Assembly (NCBI GenBank): GCA_017643395.1
Contig: JAEPNP010000001.1
Span: forward strand, 393,806-457,805
Source: Rhodothermales bacterium
GTDB lineage: Bacteria > Bacteroidota > Rhodothermia > Rhodothermales > UBA10348
DNA: 64,000 nt
Reading direction: 5' to 3'
Part shown: positions 42,497 to 51,505 of the stretch, piece after piece
Layout of the letters: each line of letters opens with the position of its first letter
Numbering within the stretch: position 1 is the first letter of the stretch
The notes under the pieces: model-generated
Told to the model about the DNA's origin: nothing
What the model saw: only the letters and a program-made list of their open reading frames with translations
Databases searched by the model: none
Position numbers and translations under genes: made by a program

Positions 42497-44803
42497 TCAG
42501 GGAAGGATGAGGCGCACTCCCGCGCCGAAATGCCGACCCTCTATGGGGCCATAGACATAGGCCGTGTCGAACGAGTCCCCGAATCCGGGCGTTCCTTCGT
42601 AGTAGCCCACCAGGGGCGACGACTGTTTGAATCCGGTGAGGTTTTCGAGCGCAACGTACACCTGGAGCAACCGCCCGGAGGTGGAGCGGAAATCGCGGGT
42701 GGCCTGCAGGTTGTGCACAGCATATGTCGGGGAGCGCTCGTGCAGGGTGACCCCGGTCGCCTGCCTGTAGGCTTCGCGCACAGACGGCTCAAATCCCGGC
42801 ATCTGCATGGGGCCCGTGACGCGCGCGGTGTAATCCAGCACGACATCGTTCGGGGCCTGCCAGGTGATGGTCGCGGTGCCCTGATAGGCGGGGGCAAACT
42901 CATGGTCCCGTCGCGTGCCATCCTCTTCGACGTAGACATCCATCAACGTGCCCGCCACCGAGTAGCTCACCCCTCCCGTCACATTGCCCTGAACCTGAAG
43001 GGCGACGCCCCGAGTTGCGTAGTGCCCGCGGAGATTCCGGTACCGCACCTCACCGGGCGTGTCGTAGTCCGGCTCGATCTTGTTGGAGAACCGCGTCCAG
43101 AATGCGTCAAAGTCGACCGTAATCGGGCTTCCCATCCCCGTGAGGATGTGCTGGATCGAGCCGGCGGTACTCACGCTGCGCTCCGGGTTCAGGTCCTCGA
43201 GGATCACCGTAGCGCGGCCGCCCGTGTAGGCAGCATGGTCCTCGGTAAAGAGATTCACGACCCGAAAGCCCGTGCCGACGTTCAGACGCAGCGTGGTCAA
43301 ATCACCCAGCTCCACCTTCGTCGCGAGTCGTGGTGATGGTATCAGCCCGTGATCCGGCTGATAATCCAGGCGCAGGCCACCGAGCACCCTGAGACGGTCC
43401 GTGACCTCCACGTCATCCTGAACGAAGAGACCTGGAATCAGGCGCGTATCGGGCTGGTTTTCGAGCAGTGTGCCGCTGTCGTCATAGCGGCCCGTCACGC
43501 CTGAACCGTCGTCGTAGCGCTGATACCGCATCGCCAGTCCGATCAGCAGATCGTGGTGCTCACGGGCCGCGGGCATGAACGGCGTCCAGGTGGCCTGAAG
43601 GAAGCCGTCAGTCTGCTGTGCCTGGTAGCCCGAGTCGCCATAGAAAGAGTCCTGATCGTGCAGACTCAGGGCGGACGCCACGTTCAGGGTGCTGGTCGCG
43701 CGCACCGTAGCCATCAGCTCGGCGCGACGCGTGAAGATGGACTCCCCGTAGGTCGCGCCGGAGCCACGGAGATCCTTCGGAGCCTTCAGAAAGGATTCGA
43801 CACCGGCCTCACGGTCTTCGTGATAGAACTTGGCCACGACGGAGGCTCGGTCAAACCCCAGCGCGTCTGTGCGCGTGCCTTTGGCGAACAGGGCTACGCG
43901 AGACTGGAATGGACGGTCCGAGAAACCGTCGGCATTGTTGTCGTGGTAGTCCTGTGCCGACAGCAGGGTGCCGGACACCAGCAGGTTGGTTCTTCCTCGC
44001 AGTGCAACCGCGGAGGCCTCTGCCACGTGCTCGCGGTGCTGCGTGGTGTACGCGTTCGCGGAGAATCGCGGCGTCGAGCCGGGATCCTTGGTCCGGATGT
44101 TCACGACACCACCCAGCGCCTCCGACCCATAGAGGGTGGACATGGGACCCTTGACCACTTCGACCTGCTTGATGAGCATCGGTGAGATGCCGTTCAGTCC
44201 GTACACCGCTGCCAGACTGCTCATCATGGGCATGCCGTCGATCAACACGGCGGTATTGGGCCCGTCGATGCCGTTGATCCGGATGTTGTTGGTGTAGCAG
44301 ACGCCGCAGTCAATCTGCTGATAGAGCCCGTTGACCCGGTCGATCACCTCCATCAGGTTGGACGTCGGCACGGTCTCCAGGAAGCGCGAGGGTAGCAGGT
44401 TGACCTTCACCGGCGATTCTGCCGTCGTGATCTCGGTCATCGTTCCTGTCACCACCAGTGCTCCAGACTCGTACACCGTCGGGATGAGCTCGACGTCCAG
44501 GCGTATGGTCTCCACCCCCTGGATCTCAACCGACCTCTCCAGCGGCTGGTAGCCAATCGCAGTGAACAGGACGGTGATTGACCCTTCGGTTCCGGTCGGC
44601 AGTTTCAGGCTGTAGACGCCCGCTTCGGAAGCCGCAACACCTGCACGGAGGTCGGGCAAGCGCACGCTGGCATAGGCGACCGCTTGCCCCTCAGAGCGTA
44701 CTGTGCCCTCGATGGTCGCGAACTGTCTGGCCTGGCCCTGGGAAGCCATCGTCAGCGAAAGCCCCGCCACCGCCAGTGTGATACCCCAACTACGAGTCGT
44801 CAT
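42497..44803 (-). CDS. TonB-dependent outer-membrane receptor, metal/siderophore type
   Basis: 768 residues from the ATG at 44803, with a signal peptide (ITLAVAGLSLTMASQGQA). A carboxypeptidase-regulatory-like domain (about 25-105, IEGTVRSEGQAVAYASVRLP) is followed by the plug (RVNGLYQQIDCGVCYTNNIR, INGIDGPNTAVLIDGMPMMS, MSTLYGSEALGGVVNIRTKD) and a barrel ending in GAGVRLILP. The CxxC in DCGVC is shared by some iron/copper receptors of this group. It is cotranscribed with a thioredoxin-like gene and the DtxR-type regulator, so it probably imports iron or manganese chelates. Confidence 0.92.
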   Translation of the reverse strand: MTTRSWGITLAVAGLSLTMASQGQARQFATIEGTVRSEGQAVAYASVRLPDLRAGVAASEAGVYSLKLPTGTEGSITVLFTAIGYQPLERSVEIQGVETIRLDVELIPTVYESGALVVTGTMTEITTAESPVKVNLLPSRFLETVPTSNLMEVIDRVNGLYQQIDCGVCYTNNIRINGIDGPNTAVLIDGMPMMSSLAAVYGLNGISPMLIKQVEVVKGPMSTLYGSEALGGVVNIRTKDPGSTPRFSANAYTTQHREHVAEASAVALRGRTNLLVSGTLLSAQDYHDNNADGFSDRPFQSRVALFAKGTRTDALGFDRASVVAKFYHEDREAGVESFLKAPKDLRGSGATYGESIFTRRAELMATVRATSTLNVASALSLHDQDSFYGDSGYQAQQTDGFLQATWTPFMPAAREHHDLLIGLAMRYQRYDDGSGVTGRYDDSGTLLENQPDTRLIPGLFVQDDVEVTDRLRVLGGLRLDYQPDHGLIPSPRLATKVELGDLTTLRLNVGTGFRVVNLFTEDHAAYTGGRATVILEDLNPERSVSTAGSIQHILTGMGSPITVDFDAFWTRFSNKIEPDYDTPGEVRYRNLRGHYATRGVALQVQGNVTGGVSYSVAGTLMDVYVEEDGTRRDHEFAPAYQGTATITWQAPNDVVLDYTARVTGPMQMPGFEPSVREAYRQATGVTLHERSPTYAVHNLQATRDFRSTSGRLLQVYVALENLTGFKQSSPLVGYYEGTPGFGDSFDTAYVYGPIEGRHFGAGVRLILP

Positions 44804-45272
44804 GATTGGATGCCGCTCTTGCGGCCGCATTCAGGATGGGTAGCAGTCCTTCCGGGGGGAGGAACCCGGTGTGCCTGCCGAGGACCTGCAGATCCGAGGT
44901 GAGCACCAGCAGTGTCGGAGTTTCCGCCGCGCCCAGGCGCTCTGACCAGGCTGCCTCGGTGAGACGGTACGGGCCGATGCGCTGTTTGCGATCCCAGTCG
45001 TCAATGGTGAGCTCGACCGGCACGAACGCCCGCATGGCTCTGGCGACAAGCGGGTCCGGGTACGTCTCCGACTTCAGCCGGGCACACGGGCCACACCACG
45101 GTGCGCCCACCATGAGGAAGATGGGCTTGTCGGCTTTCTGCGCCCTTGCTACGCCCTCCTGAAACTGGAGCCACTGCACGGCGAGCGTGTCCGCAGACTC
45201 CTGTCCACGGACCTGTCCCACGACCAGGCACAGCACCCCGGTCACAACCACCGACAACCTGATTTTTAGCAC
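44790..45272 (-). CDS. Secreted thioredoxin-fold protein (WCGPC)
   Basis: 160 residues with a signal-like N-terminus (residues 1-23) and a thioredoxin domain; the redox site is Cys60-Gly-Pro-Cys63 (GAPWCGPCARLKSE) and the cis-proline lies in AETPTLLVL. It should act in the periplasm as a disulfide reductase, perhaps on the receptor or on c-type cytochromes. The start is a GTG at 45272, inside the operator palindrome; no ribosome-binding site is visible and the mRNA may be leaderless. It overlaps the receptor gene by 14 bp. Confidence 0.88.
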   Translation of the reverse strand: MLKIRLSVVVTGVLCLVVGQVRGQESADTLAVQWLQFQEGVARAQKADKPIFLMVGAPWCGPCARLKSETYPDPLVARAMRAFVPVELTIDDWDRKQRIGPYRLTEAAWSERLGAAETPTLLVLTSDLQVLGRHTGFLPPEGLLPILNAAARAASNHDDS

Positions 45273-45307
45273 AGGCTAAATTTATTGTTGCCTGCGACTA
45301 CACACAA
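45265..45307 (-). promoter_or_regulatory. Bacteroidetes-type promoter with palindromic DtxR-like operator
   Basis: Minus strand: TTG (45307-45305), 20-bp spacer, TAAATTTA (45284-45277), matching the Bacteroidetes consensus TTTG-N19-21-TAnnTTTG. Overlapping its downstream half is a perfect palindrome TTTAGC-CTGT-GCTAAA (45280-45265), like DtxR/IdeR-type operators. The regulator gene is the last cistron of this operon. The start codon at 45272 falls inside the palindrome. Confidence 0.6.
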
Positions 45308-45331
45308 GACCCCGATGGGATCCCGGATCCG

Positions 45332-48157
45332 CTACTCCGGGAACAGTCGGGCGATGAGCACCTGCTCGGGATCGAGGAGGTCGATGGCCGTCTGCTGCAA
45401 GGCCTCTTTACTCAGCGCCGCAATGCGGTCATAGTAGGTGAGGATGCGGCGTGGGTCGTCACCCCGGGTGTAGGCCCCGTCCAGCGCCGAGCGCCAAAAA
45501 CTGTTCTCCTCCATGCGGGTCTCCCGTGTTCGCTTTCTGGTTTCCCGTACAGCGGCTACCTCTGCTTCTGTCAGGCCCTCGGATTTCACCTTCGCGATTT
45601 CGTTGAAGACGGCCTGCTCGAGTTCGTGCACGTTTTCGGGGGCGCAGCCAAACCGCACCGTAAAGGTGTAGCGCTGGGTCGGAATCCGGGAGATGTAGCC
45701 ACTGACCGAGACGCCATATACCGCGCCCATCTCTTCGCGCAGCACCTCCCGCAATCGGGTTCGCATGACGTCTGCCAACGCGCCCAGGCGCAGCGAGGCG
45801 TCCGATGAGTAGCTCGCCTCTCCGTGGAACCGGATCTCTACACGACTCTGCTGCTCCAGCCCCTTGTGCACCACCACCTCGGTCACCCCGTCCGGACGTT
45901 CGGGGCTGTGGTCCTGCCAGGTTTCCTCACGCTTGATGGATGGCAGACCTCCGAGATAGGTAATGACCAGGGGTTCGATCTCCTTCAGGTCAATGTTGCC
46001 GACAATCACAAAATGGAAGTCGCTGGCATCGGCAAATCGATCCTGGTAGACCTCAAGAGCTCGCTGGAAGTCCACCTCCTGGAGGAGCTCGGTCGTCGTT
46101 GCGCGCTCCCTGGCATGCCCTCTGGACCACACCGACCGGATGCTGTCCGATAGCGCACTCGACGGCGTGTTCCTATTGGCAAAGCCGATCCCCAGCTGAT
46201 GCCGCCAGGTTTCGGCTGCCTCCAGGTCGAGCCTGGGGGCCGTAAACCGGGCATAAATCAACTGGAACAGCGTCTCCGCGTCAGATGCGGCCCCGCTTGC
46301 GATCACATCTTCGGAAACATCGCTGATCAGCATGGAGACACTGGCAAGTTTCCCAGCCATCCACTTCTGCAGCTGGGTGCGATCAAAGTCCGCTACTCCA
46401 CCCGCTTGCAGCAGCAGCGTGGCGAAGTCCCCGCTGACGTAGTCCTCATCGGAAATAAGTGACAGCCCACCCGGGCTGGTCGCGCCGATCAGGATTTCAT
46501 TCTCCTGAAAGTCCGTCGGCTTGAGAATCACCTTCACGCCGTTGAGCAGCGTCCACTCCGTGACGCCCAGCTCCTCGATGTGGTTGCGGCGGATCACCAT
46601 TCCCGGGCGGGGCTTCTCCGCCAGCAGCGCTCCCTCCGGCGCGTCGTCCTCCCAGGGCTCAATGTCTTCGGCAGCACGAACCCGGTCGAACACCGCAAGG
46701 ATCTCCTCATTCGAAGGCAACGGCGCGTCTTCCTTTTCCGGCCCGCTAACCGCTATCACCGTTCCGAATCCTTCCGACATCTCCCGGGCAACCGCATTTA
46801 CCTCCTCCAGCGTTATACCGGGCAGAAGGCGACCGTTGAGTTCGTAATTCACCGCCACACCGGGAATGGCCGCGCCTCCCAGGAAATGCATTACCGCCTC
46901 GGCCGCATACGCGGTGGACGGTCTCCGATCACGCTCGGCGTAGACCTGCTCCCAGAACCGCATCAGGTTGACCTTGGCTCGGTCCAGTTCCGTGGCCGTG
47001 AAGCCGTGGCGGCGAACCCGTTCGACCTCGGTCAGGAGCGCTTCCAGCCCGGGAATCACGTCACCGTCTCGCACGCCGGCGTACTGCATGTGCAGTGCTG
47101 TGGAACGCACCAGGGCCGCCGGCAGTGACCCTGCCCCCGTGAATGGCGGATCGGGTCTTCGCGTCAGTTCCTGAAAGCGCAGGTTGATAAGGCCGTGGTA
47201 GAGACCCTCTACAAGTCCTGCCCGCGCCTGCGCCTCGGTCTTCACCTCGCGAGGAGGCAGCTTCCGGTAGATGTTGACGCTCGTGGAACGCGCCTCCGGG
47301 TCCGTGACCGCCGCTACCTTGGTTTCGTGGGGCGGCATATTGAAGGTGGGCCTGGGACGTGGAGACTCCGGCCCCTGCAAGGCCGAGAATCGTTCGACAA
47401 TCCGGGCCTCGACCTCCTCAGGGTCCAGGTCTCCCACCACAATCACCGCCATCAGATCGGGCCGATACCAGTCACGATAGAAGCGCCGGATGGCCTCCGG
47501 ATCCGACTCCTGGATGGACTGAACTGAGCCTATCGGTAGCCGCTCCGCATAGCGGGATCCGGAAAACAGCGAGGGGTACTGCTTTTCCCGAACCCTCGCG
47601 GTCGCGCCGCGGCCCTGACGCAGTTCTTCCAGAACCACGCCCCGCTCTGCCTCGATGTCCTCATCGTTGAGGCTGATTCCACCGGCCCAGTTCTCCAGAA
47701 TCCGGAACGCCTGGTCCACGATTTCGGCGGAGTCGGTCGGCACCTCCAGCATGTAGAGCGTCTCATCAAAAGAGGTGACCGCGTTTACATCCGGGCCGAA
47801 CCGCATCCCGATGGATTCCAGGTACGTCACCAGCGATGTCTTGTCGAAGTCCCTGGTGCCGTTGAACGCCATGTGCTCCAGGAAATGCGCCATGCCCCGC
47901 TGGTCATCATCCTCAAGCACCGACCCTGCGTTGACGGCGAGCCACATCAGCGCGCGATTGCTCGGCCGGTCATTCGGGCGGATGATGTAGGTCAGACCGT
48001 TCTCCAGTTTGCCGATGGTGAAGAGGGAATCCGTCGGCAATACGGGCGATGAGGTCTCCGCCTCGACGACAGGCGGAGGTGCGAGGACGGCCTGCTCAGA
48101 TGCACAGGCCGGCAGAAAGAAGAGCAATAGCAGCGGTACGAGGCGGGAGAGTCTCAT
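45332..48157 (-). CDS. M16 family zinc metalloprotease, lipoprotein
   Basis: 941 residues from the ATG at 48157 (RLSRLVPLLLLFFLPAC, lipobox with Cys18); a longer frame is not preferred. Two M16 halves. The first carries the inverted zinc motif His91-x-x-Glu94-His95 (GMAHFLEHMAFNGT) and the downstream Glu in LNDEDIEAERGVVLEE; the second half lacks HxxEH, as is normal for the inactive M16 half. Related to pitrilysin/PqqL-type proteases that degrade peptides in the periplasm or on the cell surface. Confidence 0.93.
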   Translation of the reverse strand: MRLSRLVPLLLLFFLPACASEQAVLAPPPVVEAETSSPVLPTDSLFTIGKLENGLTYIIRPNDRPSNRALMWLAVNAGSVLEDDDQRGMAHFLEHMAFNGTRDFDKTSLVTYLESIGMRFGPDVNAVTSFDETLYMLEVPTDSAEIVDQAFRILENWAGGISLNDEDIEAERGVVLEELRQGRGATARVREKQYPSLFSGSRYAERLPIGSVQSIQESDPEAIRRFYRDWYRPDLMAVIVVGDLDPEEVEARIVERFSALQGPESPRPRPTFNMPPHETKVAAVTDPEARSTSVNIYRKLPPREVKTEAQARAGLVEGLYHGLINLRFQELTRRPDPPFTGAGSLPAALVRSTALHMQYAGVRDGDVIPGLEALLTEVERVRRHGFTATELDRAKVNLMRFWEQVYAERDRRPSTAYAAEAVMHFLGGAAIPGVAVNYELNGRLLPGITLEEVNAVAREMSEGFGTVIAVSGPEKEDAPLPSNEEILAVFDRVRAAEDIEPWEDDAPEGALLAEKPRPGMVIRRNHIEELGVTEWTLLNGVKVILKPTDFQENEILIGATSPGGLSLISDEDYVSGDFATLLLQAGGVADFDRTQLQKWMAGKLASVSMLISDVSEDVIASGAASDAETLFQLIYARFTAPRLDLEAAETWRHQLGIGFANRNTPSSALSDSIRSVWSRGHARERATTTELLQEVDFQRALEVYQDRFADASDFHFVIVGNIDLKEIEPLVITYLGGLPSIKREETWQDHSPERPDGVTEVVVHKGLEQQSRVEIRFHGEASYSSDASLRLGALADVMRTRLREVLREEMGAVYGVSVSGYISRIPTQRYTFTVRFGCAPENVHELEQAVFNEIAKVKSEGLTEAEVAAVRETRKRTRETRMEENSFWRSALDGAYTRGDDPRRILTYYDRIAALSKEALQQTAIDLLDPEQVLIARLFPE

Positions 48158-48287
48158 GCGGAAGGTTTGATGGAGGGAGCGCACAATAGCGTGCGGGAAC
48201 CGGTCAAAACTGGACTTTTTTGGCCGGCAGTCTACTGCATTGACCCGGAGGCGGGGCGCGCATAACCCCATCGCCCGAAAAAACGAT

Positions 48288-49721
48288 CTATCGGGAGTTG
48301 CGCTCCGGTCGACTGCGGCCGGATAGGAAGAGTCCCGAGTTTGGGCCGAAACCATGCGCCGGATTCAGCGAGCGCACCGTGTCTCGAATCACGTAGACCC
48401 CCCGGAGGCGCTTCCGACGCACGGGATCCGGCACACGCAAGAGAAGGAGCCATGCCAATGTGCGAATGAGGAAGGACAGCACGAACAGCGTCTTCAGCCC
48501 GTCGAGAAGGTCGAGGGAGGCGAATCCAGGAGTCCCAAGCAAGATGCCGGCGAGCACTCCGCCCAGGAGTGAGCCTGCCGCACCGAACGAGCCTCCGACG
48601 GCCGCCTGAGTCGCGAAGAAGGGGGTCTTTCCGTCTGCGGGCGCCAGGCGCATCATCAGGTTTCCGGTGGCCAGCGTGAATCCACCCCAGGCGAATCCGC
48701 CTGTAATACTCAGAAGCACGATGAGGTAGAAGCCCGGACCCGACGACGCGGTGAAGATCCACCAGAGCGGCTGGAGCGCCACAGTCAAACCGGACAGACT
48801 CATGACCTGCTTGTCGCCGTAGGTGTCGCAGATTCGACCCCATACACGCTGTCCCAGCAGATTGGACACTGTGCCAGCCGCGGTGAAGAGCATTACCGAA
48901 TGCAGCCCAATTCCGGCTTCCTCCAGCATGTAGACTGTGAAGAACGGAGCCACGAACCAGATTCCGAATCCCCACGCCGCACCAAAGGTCAGATAGCGTC
49001 GGAACGCGAGGTCGCCGAAGGGTCTCCGAAAACGTGCGAGAAACGTTCCGGGTGGGATACGATCAGGGGCAGGCTCCTGCTGGCGCGCCAGATACCGGAT
49101 GCTCACAAGCCGTGAGAGCACACCGATCCCGAAACACACGAGGAATACCGGAATCGGATCGCCCGGGGCAACCCGTACTGCCCATCCGGCGACCACCGCC
49201 GTGATGGCTCCAAAACCGTTGGCCACAAAGTTGCGCGTCCCGAAGTACCGCCCACGCAGGCGTACGGGGACGAGGTCGCTGATCAGACTGGTCCAGGCTG
49301 TGCCCGCGAAGGCCAACGCGCCCTGCTGTACGGTGATGACCGCGAGTACCGTGATCAACGCTGCGCCGGGCGACAGCCAGATGACCGCCGCGAGACTCAC
49401 GCTCCAAAGCAGGGCGTCCACCAGAGCTGCAGTCACGAGCAAACCCTTGCGGTGCCCTCCGCGGCGCCGGATGATCTCGGCGCCGAGGGGTTGCAGCAAG
49501 CCACCCAGAAGGGGCAGCGCGCCGACCAGTCCGATCTGGGGTGCCGAGGCGCCCAGCACAAGCAGAAATGCAACGAGGAAAGGCCCCGCTGTCAGCGTGG
49601 TGTACTGGACCGCGAAAACTCCATCCAGCAGACTGAGTCGCATGGCGCGGCGAAACGGTACTCGCCCCGACGCCGTGCGGCGGGCTACGACACGCCGCCG
49701 TCCGCCGTCAGAATCCGACAA
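48288..49721 (-). CDS. Major facilitator superfamily permease
   Basis: 477 residues with 12 probable helices. Motif A-like loop PLGAEIIRRRGGHRKGLLVT, and a later VWGRICDTYGDKQVMSLSGL loop. Of the exporter type used for drugs or siderophores; the substrate is unknown. The first 25 residues are basic and not hydrophobic. It overlaps the next upstream gene (49708) by 14 bp. Confidence 0.87.
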   Translation of the reverse strand: MSDSDGGRRRVVARRTASGRVPFRRAMRLSLLDGVFAVQYTTLTAGPFLVAFLLVLGASAPQIGLVGALPLLGGLLQPLGAEIIRRRGGHRKGLLVTAALVDALLWSVSLAAVIWLSPGAALITVLAVITVQQGALAFAGTAWTSLISDLVPVRLRGRYFGTRNFVANGFGAITAVVAGWAVRVAPGDPIPVFLVCFGIGVLSRLVSIRYLARQQEPAPDRIPPGTFLARFRRPFGDLAFRRYLTFGAAWGFGIWFVAPFFTVYMLEEAGIGLHSVMLFTAAGTVSNLLGQRVWGRICDTYGDKQVMSLSGLTVALQPLWWIFTASSGPGFYLIVLLSITGGFAWGGFTLATGNLMMRLAPADGKTPFFATQAAVGGSFGAAGSLLGGVLAGILLGTPGFASLDLLDGLKTLFVLSFLIRTLAWLLLLRVPDPVRRKRLRGVYVIRDTVRSLNPAHGFGPNSGLFLSGRSRPERNSR

Positions 49722-50052
49722 TGGCGCGCTGCAGGTGGTCGATGAGCTGCAGGCCCGCCTGACGGTGTTTGCGCCACACCGACAGTTTCACCTCTCCCTC
49801 GAGAAAGCCCGGCAAGCCCTCGAAAAGCTCGTCGTTCTTGGGGGCCAGGCAAATCTTGTCCTTGAACCAGCCCGTGGTCAGGTGGGCGTCCTCCAGTGTC
49901 GCGGCCTCGATCTTGAAGATGCGCTCCTCCTTGTTGAACTCGCCCATGAGCGAAGTCTGGAGACGAATTTCTACATATCCGTCTATCAAGCGCACGGAGC
50001 CCTTCCGCTCGGTGAAGCCGTCATCCGGGAGGGAGAAGGGGATGGGGGTCAT
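49708..50052 (-). CDS. Hypothetical protein
   Basis: 114 residues, soluble, beta-strand-rich at the start (SVRLIDGYVEIRLQTSLMGE) and charged; ends LIDHLQRAIVGF. No family recognised. Its 3' end overlaps the MFS gene by 14 bp, so the two are cotranscribed. Base composition is ordinary for this genome. Confidence 0.72.
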   Translation of the reverse strand: MTPIPFSLPDDGFTERKGSVRLIDGYVEIRLQTSLMGEFNKEERIFKIEAATLEDAHLTTGWFKDKICLAPKNDELFEGLPGFLEGEVKLSVWRKHRQAGLQLIDHLQRAIVGF

Positions 50053-50134
50053 GGGCGGAAGATAGCCGGGAGAACCGACCTGCGCGCTGGTCCATCGGGT
50101 GGTGTTCGCGGGCCAGGGGCGGTCCTTGAGATGC

Positions 50135-50345
50135 TCAGTCGTCCGTCAGCAACCCCTCCCGCAGCGAGCTTGTGTGGGCAATTCCGGCTGAGTCGGCATT
50201 TGCGGTATGCAAGGCAATCGCCTCGTCGATGTAGAGGAGAGCCTCCTCTTTGCGACCCAGCGCGCCCAGGATTGAGGATGCCACCTCCAGACTTCTTCCC
50301 GTTTCAGGCGAGCCAAAGCGCAGGGTCGCGCCGCGAGTCAGCCCG
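50135..50345 (-). pseudogene. Remnant of a TPR protein gene
   Basis: The last part of an open frame reads GSPETGRSLEVASSILGALG and then KEEALLYIDEAIALHTANA with a stop at 50135. That is a tetratricopeptide-like helix pair with the usual A-L-Y-A spacing. Upstream of about 50345 the frame changes into Arg/Ser/Pro-rich sequence that also forms inverted repeats, so the 5' part appears missing. I see no start. Probably a 3' fragment left by a deletion or insertion. Confidence 0.4.
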
Positions 50346-50368
50346 CTGGCAGGCGACGATTTGCCGCA

Positions 50369-50503
50369 AACGTGGAATACAGCGGCGCTATTCCGACAGC
50401 GTTGCCCTCTGCGGCGCCCTCGAGTGGAATCCGACCCCGTTTTTGGACTTGGCAGGTCTGCTGCGGGGCCGAGATGTGGAGTAGCGCCCACTGATTCCAC
50501 GTT
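50369..50503. repeat. 135-bp element with imperfect inverted repeats
   Basis: AACGTGGAAT(A)CAG(C)GGCGCTA (50369-50390) is inverted at 50482-50503 (TAGCGCCCACTGATTCCACGTT). It lies just beyond the truncated TPR frame and before tRNA-Val. It has no coding capacity of its own. It may be a MITE or a REP-like element and a possible cause of the truncation. Confidence 0.5.
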
Positions 50504-50564
50504 CCGGGCAACTCGCCGCGCAGCGGGCGGCGGATTGGGGCGGTGCTGACGGGCTGAACTCGAC

Positions 50565-50581
50565 GTGGGCCCGACGGGATT
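50565..50581 (-). other. Duplicate of the tRNA-Val 3' end (att-like)
   Basis: gtgggcccgacgggatt repeats 50713-50729 exactly (17 bp), which is the 3' acceptor and T-arm end of tRNA-Val(CAC). Duplications of a tRNA 3' end usually mark integration sites. The 131 bp between the two copies hold no gene other than the tRNA terminator. Confidence 0.5.
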
Positions 50582-50667
50582 ACTCCGGCGCTGCGCGCCT
50601 CCATCAGTCGCTCCCTGCGGTCGCTCGTGTCGAACCTGGGAACGGTTCGAACCCCATCGCGCAAGAA

Positions 50668-50710
50668 ACGAATCAGCCCTGCCGCGCTACGCACGACAGG
50701 GCTGATTCGT
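50668..50710 (-). terminator. Rho-independent terminator of tRNA-Val
   Basis: 14-bp perfect stem ACGAATCAGCCCTG / CAGGGCTGATTCGT, with a 15-nt loop, followed on the minus strand by TTCTTGC. It starts 3 bases after the tRNA. Confidence 0.85.
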
Positions 50711-50713
50711 ATG

Positions 50714-50787
50714 TGGGCCCGACGGGATTCGAACCTGTGACCTCTCGCGTGTGAGGCGAGCGCTCTAAACCGCTGAGCTACGGGCCC
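50714..50787 (-). tRNA. tRNA-Val (anticodon CAC)
   Basis: 74-nt cloverleaf on the minus strand. Acceptor GGGCCCG pairs with CGGGCCC, discriminator A; D-arm GCTC..GAGC; anticodon arm CTCGC-CTCACAC-GCGAG, giving CAC; T-arm ACAGGTTCGAATCCCGT. CCA is not encoded. A terminator follows, and a copy of its 3' end lies 148 bp further on. Confidence 0.93.
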
Positions 50788-50932
50788 GGAAGGGCGCAAA
50801 TAGTACGGAGGCGGGAGAACGGCGGCAAGCGAAGCTTTCGTGCGGCCAGCCCGCGACGCTCACAAACCCACACTGGCCAGCCCGCAGAGCCCGCGAGCCT
50901 CGCAAACTCACAACGACCCAGCCCCAGGAACC

Positions 50933-51505
50933 CTACGGCGTGGCCACGGCCGGCTGCACCAGCGGCCCGGCAAACAACGGCGTCATCAGCGGAGACTCCT
51001 GCAGCGAAGGCAGTTGTGCCCCGCCGCGCACGTAGCGCACCGTCGAAACATTCAACCTGGCCGGCACGGCGGCGTGCGCATCGCTCGGAACGATCTCACG
51101 CTCGGCCACGATCTCCGGCCCCGACGCGGGCGTGTTGTATTGGACCACCGCGGTCCCGAAAAGCATGCCCATAATCAGCATGAGGCCGACCGCCGACGTC
51201 AACCAGGCCGCCGACCCAAGACTGCCGAACGGGGCGGGACTCCCCAACTGCTCGCGCGCAATCGCCTCCTTCAGTCGAAACTGTAGCTCGCTTGTCCCGT
51301 GAGGACAAGCTACCGATTGCGACAGAAGTCGCTTCGCCTGACACAGGCACTGCGCGTGCGCCGCAACCTGCGGATTTGCACGCAAATACTCCTCGAACGC
51401 CTTGAGCACTACGGGGTCCATTGCCCCGTCCACGTACTCACAAAGGAACTCGTCCAGTCCTTCGTCGAGGGGTGCCGATTGTTCGCCGTCGTAGCCTTCG
51501 GCCAT
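50933..51505 (-). CDS. Putative membrane-anchored anti-sigma-factor-like protein
   Basis: 190 residues. The N-terminal part has the zinc-finger layout of anti-sigma factors: CEYVDGAMDP, then FEEYLRANPQVAAHAQCLCQ, with His/Cys spacing not fully canonical. A single membrane helix follows (about residues 100-122, AWLTSAVGLMLIMGMLFGTA), then an extracytoplasmic tail rich in Ala/Pro. No sigma factor gene is adjacent (the ECF gene at 56815 is 5 kb away). I use the ATG at 51505 with AAGG before it, rather than the GTG at 51544. Confidence 0.6.
   Translation of the reverse strand: MAEGYDGEQSAPLDEGLDEFLCEYVDGAMDPVVLKAFEEYLRANPQVAAHAQCLCQAKRLLSQSVACPHGTSELQFRLKEAIAREQLGSPAPFGSLGSAAWLTSAVGLMLIMGMLFGTAVVQYNTPASGPEIVAEREIVPSDAHAAVPARLNVSTVRYVRGGAQLPSLQESPLMTPLFAGPLVQPAVATP

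Noticed and set aside
50338-50799. 153-codon open frame on the - strand
   Set aside because: It runs through tRNA-Val, its terminator and the duplicated tRNA end. Residues such as GHRFESRRAHIR are translated tRNA sequence.
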